Shown piece after piece: positions 23,013 through 52,483 of a DNA stretch of 64,000 nucleotides. The stretch is from Semisulcospira habei. Lineage: Eukaryota > Mollusca > Gastropoda > Semisulcospiridae. Numbering within the stretch: position 1 is the first letter of the stretch; each line of letters opens with the position of its first letter. Location of the stretch: the NCBI GenBank assembly GCA_036245525.1, contig BTPG01000004.1, positions 214,337,023-214,401,022 of the forward strand, in the 5' to 3' direction. Both the position numbers and the translations under genes were made by a program. Below the pieces are notes generated by a model. That model was not told where the DNA came from. It was given only the letters and a program-made list of their open reading frames with translations, and did not search any database.

Positions 23013-23454
23013 TTAAGAGGTCTAACCCCTTTACGGTCGAAAAAACGCGAACGCCACTCAGCCGGCGGCTAGACGTAGAGACCCTCATCCACGCTGGCAG
23101 GTGCGCACGAAGATCTGTGTCCCTTGCTCGCCCTAGTTTTCGTTAAACCCTTTGCCTGTAGGTAGCGGTCAGCCAGAAAGGGTTAATGCAGCCCTTGAAC
23201 CAAAAGAGGTGCACTGGGCCTCTGCATTTTCAATGATTTTATAACAAGCAACTTAATAAGGAACTTAATAAGGAACTTAACTACAACTGTTGCCGCTTGA
23301 GAGTAAGTGCCGATGAGCCGTCATTGGCTGATCACTGCGAGCAGGACACGCACAGGAAGCGCGCCAGAGGCCACATGACCAGGAAGCCAATACGCGTGAG
23401 GTTGGTTGGTTGTCGGTCCGCTCACCTGCCGAGAAAACGTCAGTGAACACGATC

Positions 23455-23528
23455 CAACTGCAGGAGGCATAGATCCTCATGAGCCCCCGCGACTGCGGGG
23501 GCTCATGAGGATCTATACCTCTTGCATC
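23455..23528. repeat. family E hairpin
   Basis: GCATAGATCCTCATGAGCCC and GGGCTCATGAGGATCTATAC; tip CCGCGACTGCGG. Confidence 0.92.
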
Positions 23529-23570
23529 TGGGTGGTGATGAATTTTTATTCGAGAATGAACGAATTCTAT

Positions 23571-23775
23571 CTATCTATCTATATCCCGTAGTCTTGCCGA
23601 CCTTTGGGGCACCACTGATGACTTGGCAACCAGCTCCCTCCATTCCTCTCTGTTCTCTGCCATTCTCAGCGTACCGCCCAGCTTCAGTCCTGTCCACTCT
23701 GAGATATTGTCCTCCCATCTTTTCCTCTGTCTGCCTCTCCTTCCGTCCTCCTTGCACAGTGCCTTGCAGGATTCT
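23571..23775 (-). pseudogene. RTE-like LINE, 3' fragment
   Basis: The - strand reads RQRKRWEDNISEWTGLKLG and then LVAKSSVVPQRSARL, the C-terminal region also at 52484 and 63750. The (GATA)n tail lies at 23567-23584. Confidence 0.85.
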
Positions 23776-23960
23776 TTTGGCAACGAATGAACGGATTAAC
23801 AGATGAACGGACTACCGCCGACCTACACACTTAGTACAAGTTGTGGGTGCCCTAGGCTTGTGGGCACTACACTTGTACAAATTGACAAAACACGCTAAGT
23901 GTTGGTCAGTCTGAGCGTACTAGTCAACGTAACACATCCTGCTCCAGGGCCGATATCCGC

Positions 23961-24095
23961 TATCGAGCGTGATAGTTCAAGGGTTGTGCCAGAATAGCTT
24001 GGCGCCCATGGGCGCCAAGCTATTCTGGCACAACCCTTGAACTATCACGCTCGATCCATGTCTTGCCCGTGGCGTGACGGGGTTGAATGGGTTAA
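23961..24095. repeat. family B hairpin variant
   Basis: Stem ATCGAGCGTGATAGTTCAAG with GGTTGTGCC mirrored as GGCACAACCC and CACGCTCGAT. Right end GGGGTTGAATGGGTTAA. Confidence 0.92.
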
Positions 24096-24396
24096 TGTCA
24101 CAATCTGCAGCGGAATGTTGCCGCGTTTAACAAGGTCAGGTGTAGCTTACATCACATTGTGTCGATTAACATTATTTTCTTTGCTAAGGCGGATGGATCG
24201 GTTGTGATAGCTGTGTGTGCAGGGGGAGGGATGGGGGGGGGGGGGTAAGACGTCAATGGTAAACTTAGTGCCTGGATGCTGAGGCGGATCTTCGTCGACC
24301 TGTCTCCTGCTACTTAAAGTGAGCTGCGTTTAGCTGACAAGTCTGCATTGTGGAATTAAATCTCTGAGCCCACTCTCAACTTGCGATTTCTGCACG

Positions 24397-24692
24397 AGTC
24401 CGAAATAGCTCAGGCGGGTTAAGCGAAGGGAATCGCCGGGTCGTGGTTCGAGTCCCCGTCCCGGCCTCAGTAGGTGGACTCGCAATCCAGGGAAAAAAGA
24501 CGGGCTTGTTCCATAGCATGTCCGTTGAAAGGTCCTAATAAATCAAAGTGGCACAGTTGCAGTGCGACTGAATTGATCAGTGTTCAGGTCATTCTCGGCC
24601 ATAGGCAATAGATTTCCCTGTCCCCCATAAACCCGCCCGTCAGGGCCGTCCATGATCACTTCGGTGCGGTGAATGTTAAACCAACCAACTAG
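24397..24692 (+). mobile_element. tRNA-derived SINE S1, small internal deletion
   Basis: Starts GAGTCCGAAATAGCTCAGGC; GGAGCAGGAG part missing; tail GTTAAACCAACC. Confidence 0.88.
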
Positions 24693-25220
24693 CGATTCAT
24701 GACGACTGTGTCAAGGTTGGGGGGAGGGGGGGGGGGGGTCTTCAAAAACTGTGCATGTACTTTAGGAGATGGAGCAGCCATGACTGTTCAAGGTTAGTGC
24801 CAGATTAGCGTTGCGCCCAGGGATCTGGAGCAGAGGCGTTTAGAAACGGAAGCGGGCATTGTGCAAGATTTAAAAATATACGGGAGATATGAAAGGACAT
24901 GAGAGGTCCGCTGTAAACCGGACCGATATACCAACAATTTGGGGGGGGGGGGGAACTCTGGGAGGACTTCTGACCGGGTTTGGGGATGGAGCGCGTATGG
25001 GCCTTCCCGAGAACAAGAAATCCCATCGTGAGCCAACTGAACTGAACTGCGCATTTTGTGCATACGTGGTGTCATTGTACCAATCACAATCACCATCGTG
25101 AGCAAACTGAACTAAACTGCGCGGTTTTGTGCGCACGCTGCATGATCACTGTGCCAATGGCGCTGTCACTAGTAAGGTTTCGTTTGCTACGGACGACGCG
25201 CAACAACAAACGAGAGCGAA

Positions 25221-25222
<2 letters not shown>
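24693..25222. other. no gene; traces of a family A arm
   Basis: 24765-24820 resembles a family A left arm; 25020-25140 has two copies of a stretch with GTGAGCAAACTGAACTAAAC-like text. No domain in open frames. Confidence 0.5.
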
Positions 25223-25295
<73 letters not shown>

Positions 25296-25313
25296 GAGAG
25301 AGAGAGAGTTTGG
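25223..25313. repeat. (GA)n microsatellite
   Basis: About 40 GA units. Confidence 0.97.
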
Positions 25314-25347
25314 GGGCGTTGTCTGAGCTTATGGTTCAAACCGGCTA

Positions 25348-25526
25348 TTAACCCATTCAGTCCTGACGTACTACAGCAGGGGATGGATCGACCATGATAA
25401 TTCAAGGGTAGTGCCAGATTAGCTTGGCGCCGATAATCCAGCTTCTGCAACAGGTGCTAAGTCGTAAGATGACGCTTCAGTCCAAAATTTGGGAAATACG
25501 TGCGTGCGCCGGGCTGAATGAGTTAA
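25348..25526. repeat. family A solo-arm element with both termini
   Basis: TTAACCCATTCAGTCCTGAC at the left and GGGCTGAATGAGTTAA at the right are intact, but only one stem arm (ending CTTGGCGCC) is present. Confidence 0.85.
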
Positions 25527-25649
25527 CCGTGTTTTTCGCTCTAGTTCGTTGTCGGTAACCGTTCGTCTCAAACGAAACCTTTCCACTACGTGCAGAGCTA
25601 AGGGCGTAGTTGGCCCACGTTGTACGAGTCTCATAAAGTCTTCAATCCA

Positions 25650-25750
25650 GACCAAAAAGGTGACTGCCAAGCGTGTAATATGCAAAGAAGTACCCAACGG
25701 AGAAAGAAACACGCTTAGAAAAGACGGGTACAACACAATTTATTTATTAT
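25650..25750 (+). repeat. dispersed repeat R2, uninterrupted copy
   Basis: GTGACTGCCAAGCGTGTAAT to AACACGCTTAGAAAAGACGG; shows the empty site of the insertion at 4126. Confidence 0.75.
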
Positions 25751-26064
25751 TTTTGAATCATAAAGTCTTGCACACAAAGACTCTGATCAAACAGGGACTG
25801 TCACCCATTGCACCAGTGTGCATTCAAAAAACATTATCTACCTTGGCGGCCTTAGGAAATGACACAGGTCTAAACTGGACCAGCGAGGGGCATTATTCCT
25901 CACGAACCCCTGCAGTAGAGCTCACGATGATCTATGCCTCTCAGAGATGTGTCGAGTTCACTAGAGTAGCGAACGCGGACGTCACATGTATCGAGACACG
26001 TGGACTAATTGTGAAAGCTTTTGATTCAGGACAGCCATAGTTAGTCCACATGTGTCACTCATTC

Positions 26065-26067
<3 letters not shown>

Positions 26068-26143
<76 letters not shown>
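26068..26143. repeat. (GT)n microsatellite
   Basis: About 38 GT units. Confidence 0.97.
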
Positions 26144-26329
26144 TATTTTCAATTACACTTGTTAGGTTATGCTCAATACAGTTTACAGTTGATAGTGTTC
26201 AGTAGTTTACTTTTGAAGTTTTAACTTTACTCTTTCAGTTTTTTAGTTGAATCTTAGAGTTAATTTATTATTCTGTCCATAATGTATGATCACTTTTAAC
26301 TTTATCTCTAAATCTAATGTATGTGTTGT

Positions 26330-26335
26330 ACGCGC

Positions 26336-26403
<68 letters not shown>

Positions 26404-26510
26404 GCGTGATTGTAACACATCACTCGAGTAACAGACATCATGTGTTACCCTTGTGCTGCCTTACATCTGACTGAATTTGTGTCTGTGTGTCTTTCATTTT
26501 ATTATTATTA

Positions 26511-26553
<43 letters not shown>

Positions 26554-26565
26554 CATTATTATTTT
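26330..26565. repeat. (CG)n(TG)n and (ATT)n microsatellites
   Basis: CGCGCG run, TG run to 26405, then ATT repeats at 26498-26565. Confidence 0.95.
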
Positions 26566-26569
26566 TTAA

Positions 26570-27200
26570 TATTAATTGTATTGTCTCGTTGACTTTTCTG
26601 ATGTTATATTTAAAATGTTATTAAGGACAGATATGTAGAAAGGCCTGCGTGCCTACTGTCTTCATCCTTACAAAATAGTTTCAGTTCAGTTCAGTTCAGC
26701 TGTTGTAGGGAGTCTTTCGGCGTAAACACAACCTCAGCATTATCTCGACAGAAAAACGCTACCCCAACGTGAGAAATAAACTACGCATTTTCCCATACAT
26801 TGAATTTTCAATGAACCCAAACCTCCCCGCCCGCCGCATGTAAACGAGAACCGCTACGGCAGCTATACAAATCTAAACATTTGCAATTGATGAATTTTGT
26901 CCCATCTGAAAGGAGAGGGTTCAATTCAATTAGAAGTAAGTTTTTCTTGGTTAAATTCATAGAATATTCGGCGTGCTGTAACAGAAAACGCGTGTTGATA
27001 GAGCCACGCTGTTTCTGTGTGTTGGTTTTTCGTGACTCAATCATAGTTTGTAATTTCAGGGCGTATGCAGACTATATCTGTATACCGTTGCGTAAAAGAA
27101 CGTTATGATGGAAAACACCCACTCCGGTGACTTTTTGCCGCGCCCCACCCCCATCCCCACTCAGATCCAGGTACCCCATGTGTCGCACACGTGTAAAATT
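26570..27200. other. no gene recognised
   Basis: Unique-looking; open frames of 75-78 codons lack recognisable motifs. Confidence 0.45.
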
Positions 27201-27204
27201 AAAC

Positions 27205-27525
27205 TTACTTACTTACTTACGCCTGTCACCCCTCCCAGGGTATAGGCCGTCGACGAGAGACCTCCAGCGACTCCTTCGATTTTACTCCAGATGGTTCCCA
27301 GTCTCTTGATGTCTGCTTGAAGGTCTCGACGCCAGGAGTTTCTCGGCCTGCCCCTTTTTCTCTTTCCCTGAGGGTTCCATGACAATGCCTGCCTAGTGAT
27401 ACTGGAAACTGGCTTTCTCAGACTGTGACCAATCCATCCCCATCTTCTTCGCCCAATTTCATTCTCTGCTGTTATCTGCTCTGTTCTCTCCCAGAGTCTG
27501 ACGTTGCTGATCTTCTCTGGTGTAA
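27205..27525 (-). pseudogene. RTE-type LINE, 3' end
   Basis: The - strand reads RRRWGWIGHSLRK, ITRQALSWNPQGKRKRGRPR and NSWRRDLQADIKRLG, the characteristic C-terminus of RTE-type elements, followed by a (TAAG)n tail (27205-27225). Confidence 0.88.
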
Positions 27526-27547
27526 AAGTAAAGACTTTATATTAACA

Positions 27548-27865
27548 CGTTAAGCCCTTAGATCGCAATTCTCAAACTTGGGAGTTTTGCGTTGAAGACT
27601 GCATGACAATCTAAGAGACAGATCGACCATGAATCAATGAATCTTTATTTTACAACGGTGAAGATATTAACACAGTCAGTGACTATGTCATTTTTCGTAC
27701 TTGCCGTTGCTACAACTTCGACTAACTAAGTACAAAATATACATAAAACAGGGACATCAAGCAGGCGCCAAAGCTATTCTGGCACCATCTTTGAACTATC
27801 ATGGTCACCCCGAACATTCACATATTGTTGTAGTGTCGGTGCCAGGGATGAACGGATCAAGATTC
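27548..27865. repeat. family B element interrupted near the tip
   Basis: Left base TTAAGCCCTTAGATCGCAAT and GAAGACTGCATGACA at 27550-27615; right arm GGCGCCAAAGCTATTCTGGC at 27764-27800. Between them is an insertion with AATCTTTATTTTACAA, like a retroelement 3' end on the - strand. Confidence 0.7.
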
Positions 27866-28310
27866 TGTCTCTCTGCTACAAATCCCTGAACAACTGCGCT
27901 CCTGCCTATCTCTCCAACTTACTTCACCCCTACACTCCTCCCCGCTCCCTCCGTTCCGCCTCCGACCCTCTCCGCCTCCACATCCCCACATCAAACTCAG
28001 CACTTTCGGCCCCCGCTCCTTCTCTGTATACGGTCCATCCACCTGGAACACTCTCCCACTCTCTCTCCGTCAGAAACACTCTCTCTCCTCCTTCCAGTCC
28101 GCCCTCAAAACTCACATCTTTCAACAGTTCTAGCACTATATCACCACACTCCCCACCCCAAGTCGACTGTCGTAATGTATTTCACTTTTTGTGGTACGCG
28201 AGCCGTTGTCTAAGCGTGCGCATGCGTGCGTGAGTTGTGAGTGCGCGCTTAGAGTTATAATTATTATAAGATAAGCGTGTTATAAATACCGTAATTATTA
28301 TTATTAATTA
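27855..28310 (+). mobile_element. L2-like LINE 3' end
   Basis: Reads ILSLCYKSLNNCAPAYLSNL in sense, 3'UTR, and an end with GCGCTTAGAGTTATAATTAT and (ATT). Same family as 60480-62590 (opposite orientation). Confidence 0.85.
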
Positions 28311-28324
28311 TCAAATTCGCGCAA

Positions 28325-28600
28325 AGCCGGTCTGCCTGGTGCCAGGCTTTGATTGCCAAATTTCGCCGGCACAACTCGTAATCAATGCTTGTATTGCCTT
28401 ATCTGCGACCCTTCTACCCTTCTTTTCATAATCCATTCGGGTAAGCACGCGTGCCAGAGATTTTCCGCTGCCTTTTGATTGTGACGGAAGGAACTCTCCT
28501 GCGTACACACTTGAAGAAGAGCAGAAAGGCCCTTTATTTTACGACATCCGATCATCATAATTTGACTTGGCTCTTTTGTCCAGCTTTATTGTAACACATA
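28325..28600 (+). repeat. dispersed repeat R1
   Basis: GCCAAATTTCGCCGGCACAA, TAAGCACGCGTGCCAGAGA, GGAACTCTCCTGCGTAC; homologous to 19000-19320. Confidence 0.65.
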
Positions 28601-28815
28601 TTTGACTCATTCAGCCCGACGGCCGTATTTCACAAATTTGGGAGGTGTCATCTAACGACTATGCACTGGATGCAGGAGATGGATCGACCATGATAATTCA
28701 AGGGCAGTGCCAGATTAGCTTGGCGCCTGTCGGCGCCAAGCTAATCTGGCACTGCCCTTGAATTATCATGGTCGACCCATCTCCTGCTGTAGGGCGTCAG
28801 GGCTGCATGGGTTAA
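28601..28815. repeat. family A foldback element, full length
   Basis: ACTCATTCAGCCCGACGG at the left, CAGGGCTGCATGGGTTAA at the right, perfect stem 28680-28776; GGGCAGTGCC mirrored by GGCACTGCCC. Confidence 0.93.
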
Positions 28816-29295
28816 GAACATTGATATAAGAGATATTGCCATCTATTACCTCTTTACTGGCTGGAACAGGCCGCTTTAAAGCTGAGGATCTTGTTCTTCA
28901 TGTGGGGAGGAGGGAGGGGTGCGTATCGATAGCCCTACGTATCCATAGTTTTAGGCAAAGAAAATATTTTCGTTGTTAGTCGATAGGCCTACCGATTAGT
29001 CCTACGACTTGATTACAATGCCCAATGCCTCCCCCCCCCCCCCCCTCCCCCCGCACCTTTCTCCTATTTTTTTTTTACTTGTTGTGTTTTTGCTGACCAT
29101 TTTGGCGTAAGGTATCGCTGATATCATGCCTGCACCCCCCCCCCCCTCCCCCCAAAGCCTAGAACTGAAATATTACGTACATTTCGTCTTAGTGCAAGTA
29201 TGATTATTTAATGCCTCAAGGAGAATAAACACATGCGTTGAAGTGCTGAAATGATTCTGTCCACTGCGCTTTTCACTAGCTCTAGCACTATTTCA
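28816..29295. other. no gene; poly-C and G-rich tracts
   Basis: C-runs at 29031-29051 and 29136-29155. Confidence 0.5.
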
Positions 29296-29477
29296 TTAAC
29301 TCTTTTCATCCTGATACACCCACTGTTTGAAATATATTTGACTGGCGCCTGAGGCGCCAAGCTATTCTGGCACCAACTTTGAACTTTCACGATTGATCTG
29401 TAACTCATGTAGCCTTCATACGACAATAAGCATTTTTATTGGTGGTAAACGATCAGCTTCAGGATGTAATGGGTTAA
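29296..29477. repeat. family C element, left arm deleted
   Basis: TTAACTCTTTTCATCCTGAT and CAGGATGTAATGGGTTAA termini; tip GGCGCCTGAGGCGCC retained, only the right arm is whole. Confidence 0.85.
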
Positions 29478-29681
29478 AGGAGATGGGAGGGGGAGAGGGG
29501 GAGGGGGGATGGAGAGCGACGTGTCCCAACGCCTTAAGAAAACAAAACCAAACAAACAAACCCACACTGTTCCAGTACAGCAGACGGTCGTATGGCTTGC
29601 ATAGGTCCGTGCTAGTCTATCGCAGAGTTCAAGTTCATGTCAGTTGCTGCGCTTTCCATTCAGTGACTCACTCAGAGGCAC

Positions 29682-29797
29682 ATAAACCCTTTGCGTGTCG
29701 GTAGCGGTTTTTGTCGCGATGATTCCTGTAGGAATACCACCCTGTCGTCCTGTAGGAATCACCGCGACTAAAACCGCTACCGACACCCAAAGGGTTA
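29682..29797. repeat. family G hairpin with a two-copy repeat in its loop
   Basis: Base AACCCTTTGCGTGTCGGTAG and CTACCGACACCCAAAGGGTT. The loop holds TCCTGTAGGAAT twice, 24 bp apart (29724 and 29748). Confidence 0.88.
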
Positions 29798-29936
29798 AAG
29801 ACGGAGAATGCGGTAACCCGACTCAAGAATTCGAATAGCATTGTGATAACTTGAGACGGTTTTACCGTTCACGGCACCGGCGTCTGCCGCGTGCGCAAAG
29901 GGGTTAAGTCATCCTCCATTGTAACTTGCCTCAAGG

Positions 29937-30028
29937 TTAACCCTTTGGCAGTCGGTGGCGCTTTTTGTCGCGATGATTCCTGCCGGAATCATTGCGACAA
30001 AAAACGCTACCGACAGCCAAAGGGTGAA
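29937..30028. repeat. family G hairpin, compact
   Basis: TTAACCCTTTGGCAGTCGGT and CTACCGACAGCCAAAGGGT with tip ATTCCTGCCGGAAT; unexpanded loop. Confidence 0.9.
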
Positions 30029-30289
30029 GGTCAAGGCCATAACTGCCAGCTTTCGTGCACACAGGAAAGATGCCGAATTGTGTCAAGCGATTGTTAAGCC
30101 CTGGGGTAAGGGGGTCCTCGACGAGGATAGGAAATGGAGAGGAAAGGTGGTGGTGGTGTTGGTGGTGAGGGTTGGAGAGGGTTGGGGGGTGGGGGTGGGT
30201 GTTGGGGTGAGTGGGGGCTACCGCTTCCGACTGTTTGACAGTGTCTATTAACAAAGACGTACATTGTCGAGACAAGCAATTGCGCTTTA

Positions 30290-30478
30290 TCACGCGCGCG
30301 CGCGCGTGCACACACACGCACTCACACGCTCGCGCGCGCGCGCACACACACACACACACACACATACACACACGCACGAACGCACACGCACGTACACACA
30401 CACATTGACACACACACGCACGCACACATGCACGCGCCCACACACGCCCACACGCACACTCAGACACACACACACACA

Positions 30479-30513
<35 letters not shown>

Positions 30514-30575
30514 GCGCACGCACACACACATACAAACAAACACACACACACACACATACACACGCACGCACTGTG
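30290..30575. repeat. (CA)n/(CG)n microsatellite complex
   Basis: CG runs then degenerate CACACA and CACGCA repeats. Confidence 0.95.
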
Positions 30576-30591
30576 AATCAACCATCACCTC

Positions 30592-30805
30592 TTAACTCGT
30601 TCTACCCTAACACCAAAGTCCTTACATTTTGCCCCTGTCCTCTCAAGACTGCATTGCAGTGCAGGACACAGATCGACCATGATAGTTCAAGGGTGATGCC
30701 AGAATAGCTTGGCGCCTGTAGGCGCCAAGCTATTCTGGCATCACACTTGAACTTTCATGGTCCATCGTTATCTTGCGGTGGTGTGTCTGGGGTAGAATGA
30801 GTTAA
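30592..30805. repeat. family B foldback element, full length
   Basis: TTAACTCGTTCTACCCTAAC and GGGGTAGAATGAGTTAA; tip GGCGCCTGTAGGCGCC. Confidence 0.92.
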
Positions 30806-31355
30806 ATAAACAATGCTGAACAAGGTTAACCCCGTCACCACCACTGATCGGACATTCATTGTAGTCTGAAACTTCGTCTCCAACGCGAAAGAGCTCCAGC
30901 TGTCCCATCAACAATGGCTACAAAACGGTGTCAGCAAGAGGCATAGATCCTCATGAGCCCTCTATACCTCTCGCGGTAGCGTGGTGATGATTATTTCTCG
31001 GCAGTGAAGATATTAAAACGTCTGCAAAGACTACGTGCCAGTCACGGCAGACGGATCGGCCGCACGATACTTGTTTTCTGTCCTTTTGTTTGTTTGTTTG
31101 TTGGGTCCTTAGTTTTGTCATGTTTGCCACTGATTCTGGTTTGCATTGTAAAGCGCTTAGCCCTTCGCTGCGCAATATTTTGATTATTATTTATTATTAT
31201 CATTTTTAGCTTGCGCCTTCCAATGCGATATCACATGTATATCCGGGTTTTAACTCCAGCGTTTTCGTCGCAACTTATTTGACTTATTTCTGATTTCCGA
31301 ACAACGTCTGTTAATCTCAATCCATGTTTTTTCCCCTCTTCTGTGTCTGTTTCAG
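30806..31355. other. upstream region of cPLA2; promoter not identified
   Basis: Contains a family E half (30935-30970) and T-rich sequence. No TATA box or CpG cluster I would defend. Confidence 0.4.
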
Positions 31356-31430
31356 ATGTCAATAATGTTTCGGTGACACAGACTTGGAACACTCTCACAA
31401 CAAGTCAGCGGGTGATTCAGCACCGCGGCC
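31356..31430 (+). other. probable 5'UTR part of the first coding exon of cPLA2
   Basis: A strong acceptor (long pyrimidine tract ending TTTCAG at 31355) precedes the start codon at 31431 by 75 nt. An in-frame TGA at 31374-31376 lies between, so the translation start cannot lie upstream in this exon. The context before the ATG (GCGGCC, G at -3) suits initiation. If the acceptor is used, a noncoding first exon and the promoter lie further upstream; I could not identify them. Confidence 0.5.
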
Positions 31431-49941
<18,511 letters not shown>

Positions 49942-50296
49942 AGGTCAGGCGAAAGTCAAACTACGTCTGTGAAGGGCGGTTAGAGGTCATGCGTCTGTGA
50001 CGTCATGCGGCGGTCTTTGGAGCTGAGTGGGCCTGACACTTCGCCGGGAGAAGAAGAAGACAGTGGCGTAGGAAGATTGGGGGTGGGGTTTGGGGTGGGT
50101 GGGTGGGCAGGATGCCTGACATGTTGCATTTCAGCCTCCGAAAACTCCAGCAACGTGGTGGGAGAGGGGTGGGGTGGGTGTGGGTGGGTAGCAAATGATA
50201 GTCCAACGTCCCAAAAAACCAAACGTAACAATGAAAATGTTATGAGATTTTTTTTTCTACAAGATATTTGTCTCCAAATAAGAAATAAAAATATCT
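49942..50296 (+). other. cPLA2 3'UTR with candidate polyadenylation signal
   Basis: Follows the stop codon. An AATAAA lies at 50284-50289 just before a C-run and a long A-run. The A-run is genomic, so this site needs transcript data. The middle (50080-50200) is G-rich. Confidence 0.4.
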
Positions 50297-50312
50297 CCCC
50301 CCCCCCCCCCCC

Positions 50313-50355
<43 letters not shown>

Positions 50356-50460
50356 CTGAATTTTTTTTTTAATTTATTTTTTTAATTTATTTATTTATTT
50401 TTTTTTGGGGGGAGGGGGTGGAGTGAGGTGGGTGGGGGAGGGGGAGGAGGGGGCAGATGA
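50297..50460. repeat. poly-C, poly-A, T-rich and G-rich tract
   Basis: C-run, A-run of about 35, then T-rich and G-rich sequence. Confidence 0.95.
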
Positions 50461-50622
50461 TACTCAGCAGAAAGGTCTAAATGACAGCTTTGCAATTTCT
50501 GAGGCCCGGTAGCAGGTATAAGACCTCGTCTGACCTCATTTGCTTGAATCTACACGGTCGATTAATGACTTGCGCAGCTGTGGTAAGCCTATGCAAACTC
50601 CATGTACCAGCCGTGGGAGATT

Positions 50623-50718
50623 GATCGGCCACGATAGTTGAAGTTATTGCCAGATTAGCTTGGCGCCTTTCCAGGCGCCAAGCTAATCTGGCAATAACTT
50701 CAACTATCGTGGCCGATC
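50623..50718. repeat. family A hairpin variant
   Basis: Stem variant CACGATAGTTGAAGTTATTG mirrored as CAATAACTTCAACTATCGTG; tip as in family A. Confidence 0.93.
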
Positions 50719-50724
50719 CATATC

Positions 50725-51290
50725 CGGCGTATGCGTCTTTAAGGGAAGATGCGCCATCTCAAGCTTGTTGGATACTGACATGATTGATAAACTTATCATC
50801 AGCAGTGAACTTCGCCAGCACACGACAAAAACCAGTAGTATGCTGGTCCTTGATTTCCGACCTTACGACTTACGAGGTATGGTCAAAGTTCACAGACCAA
50901 TACACCATTATTGCGTTTACATGTATTTCATTTCATTTGTTAGTATTAATAATTTTTTTTTGTACGATTGCTTGTCGTGAAATCCATCAATCTGTACTGG
51001 AAAACCGTTTCTGCTGAATGGTATGTCCTTGTCTCAATAAGTTTACTGTATAATGTCTATGTGATAGCAATACATTTGTGCATGTCTCAGCAAGTTCAGC
51101 CTACAGCTTCATTGAATTTGTCAATGTGATAACAAATATTTTGTTGATCCAACACACCACAGCTTATATTTTGTTGTTGTTTTGTTTGTGATTTTTCCTG
51201 GTACTGTATTTTCACCTACTGTCTCTTGAGGCCCTTTTTCTTGAGCGACCACCCTTATGAGAAATCACCTGTCATTAAAGACCATCATGT
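50725..51290. other. no feature recognised
   Basis: Unique-looking, T-rich sequence without domain-bearing frames. Confidence 0.5.
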
Positions 51291-51299
51291 AGGTGGCCG

Positions 51300-51395
51300 T
51301 AACTGTGACCGTGGCTGTAGCTGTGACCGTGGCTGTAGCTGTGACTGTGGCTGTAGCTGTGACCGTGTCTGTAGCTGTGACCGTGGCTGTAGCCG
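51300..51395. repeat. 18-bp minisatellite
   Basis: Units of GGCTGTAGCTGTGACCGT with small variants, about 5 copies. Confidence 0.92.
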
Positions 51396-51508
51396 CCTAA
51401 ATGATGTTCTTTTCTGACAGGCGATACTTTTTGCCCTTGAAGACTTTTGAGTTGATGAGAGTCCATTTGTCTTTCCAGACCACTTTATTTCTCACAAAAG
51501 GTGGTTGC

Positions 51509-51724
51509 TTAACCCTTTTAACCCCACAGCCCTCATTTCCAAACTTTTGGAGGCGCTGTCTAACGACTATATACCCATTTGTCGGAGATGGATTGATCAG
51601 GATAATTCAAGGGTAGTGCCAGATGAGCTTGGCGCCTCGAGGCGCCAAGCTCATCTGGCACTACCCTTGAATTATCATGGTCAATCCGTCTCCTGCTGCA
51701 GGGTCCTGGGGCTAAATGGGTTAT
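51509..51724. repeat. family A element, full length
   Basis: TTAACCCTTTTAACCCCACA and GGGGCTAAATGGGTTAT; GATGAGC/GCTCATC variant mirrored. Confidence 0.93.
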
Positions 51725-51779
51725 AAAGGTCCCACTGTACATGTGTACGGCTGAGAACGTGTTTCGTTTTAAGTTTTAA

Positions 51780-52132
51780 CAGGGGCGGATCAGTTACCTC
51801 GAGAGTGGGTGGGTGGGGTGGTGGTGGTGGTGATGGGGGAGGATGGGGGGGGGGGTGTGTGGGGGGTGGGGGGGGGGGGGTTCCAACTTTTTGTTTGGGA
51901 CCTCCAACCTCATACTAAAGACCTCCTCGACGCTCGACTGCCGAAAAAAATGAAAAAGCCGGGGGGGGGGGGGGGGAGAGGGGGGAGGAAGGGTTGGGGT
52001 TCCAAACACCCCAGAAAGGGACTTTGTTATAGCATAAAAAATTTGGGTCTGGGGCGGGGGTTGGGGGGTGGGGGGTAGGTGGGATGGTCAGGTACCCCAT
52101 AGCCTCCCCCCGCCCCCCAAGATCCGCCCCTG
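51780..52132. mobile_element. nonautonomous DNA element with TIRs and G-rich body
   Basis: Starts CAGGGGCGGATC and ends GATCCGCCCCTG, flanked by TTTAA on both sides. Two G-rich blocks surround a unique core (TTGGGACCTCCAACCTC and CGAAAAAAATGAAAAAGCC). Superfamily not certain. Confidence 0.8.
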
Positions 52133-52251
52133 TTTAAGAGCCTTCACAAAAAACGCTCCCGAGCTACACATTGGCTTTGCTTCTTTTATTTGACTTTTAT
52201 ATGTTGGGGGATTTAGCTGCAACCATAGTTTCTAAATTGTAGCTTTGTCAG

Positions 52252-52375
52252 TAACCCGTTCAGTGTCGAGACATTTGGACACCACCCAACTGCAAGAGGT
52301 ATAGATCCTCATGAGCGAAGTCCCCGCAGTTGCGGGGCTCATGAGGATCTAGTACTTTGAATCCACGTTCTGGGC
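52252..52375. repeat. family E element, asymmetric tip
   Basis: GAGGTATAGATCCTCATGAG with inserted CGAAGT before CCCCGCAGTTGCGGGGC; right arm shortened. Confidence 0.85.
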
Positions 52376-52483
52376 ACATGATAATCTTTGTCTCTTCTTT
52401 CTGCAAATGGTAGACATGTGTTGGGTGACGCCTCCACAATCTGGGGAAATGCGGCCTTGGGGTTAAATGGGTTAATGCGTTTG

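Noticed and set aside
23150..23190. Tiny family G-like hairpin (AACCCTTTGCCTG / CAGCCAGAAAGGGTTAA)
   Set aside because: Only the terminal bases pair; too short to count as a separate element with confidence.
25549..26040. 163-codon open frame
   Set aside because: Runs through the R2 repeat and unrelated sequence with no recognisable domain.
31356..31376. ATG at 31356 as the cPLA2 start codon
   Set aside because: It meets an in-frame TGA after six codons. The ATG at 31431 gives an open path with correct splice phase.
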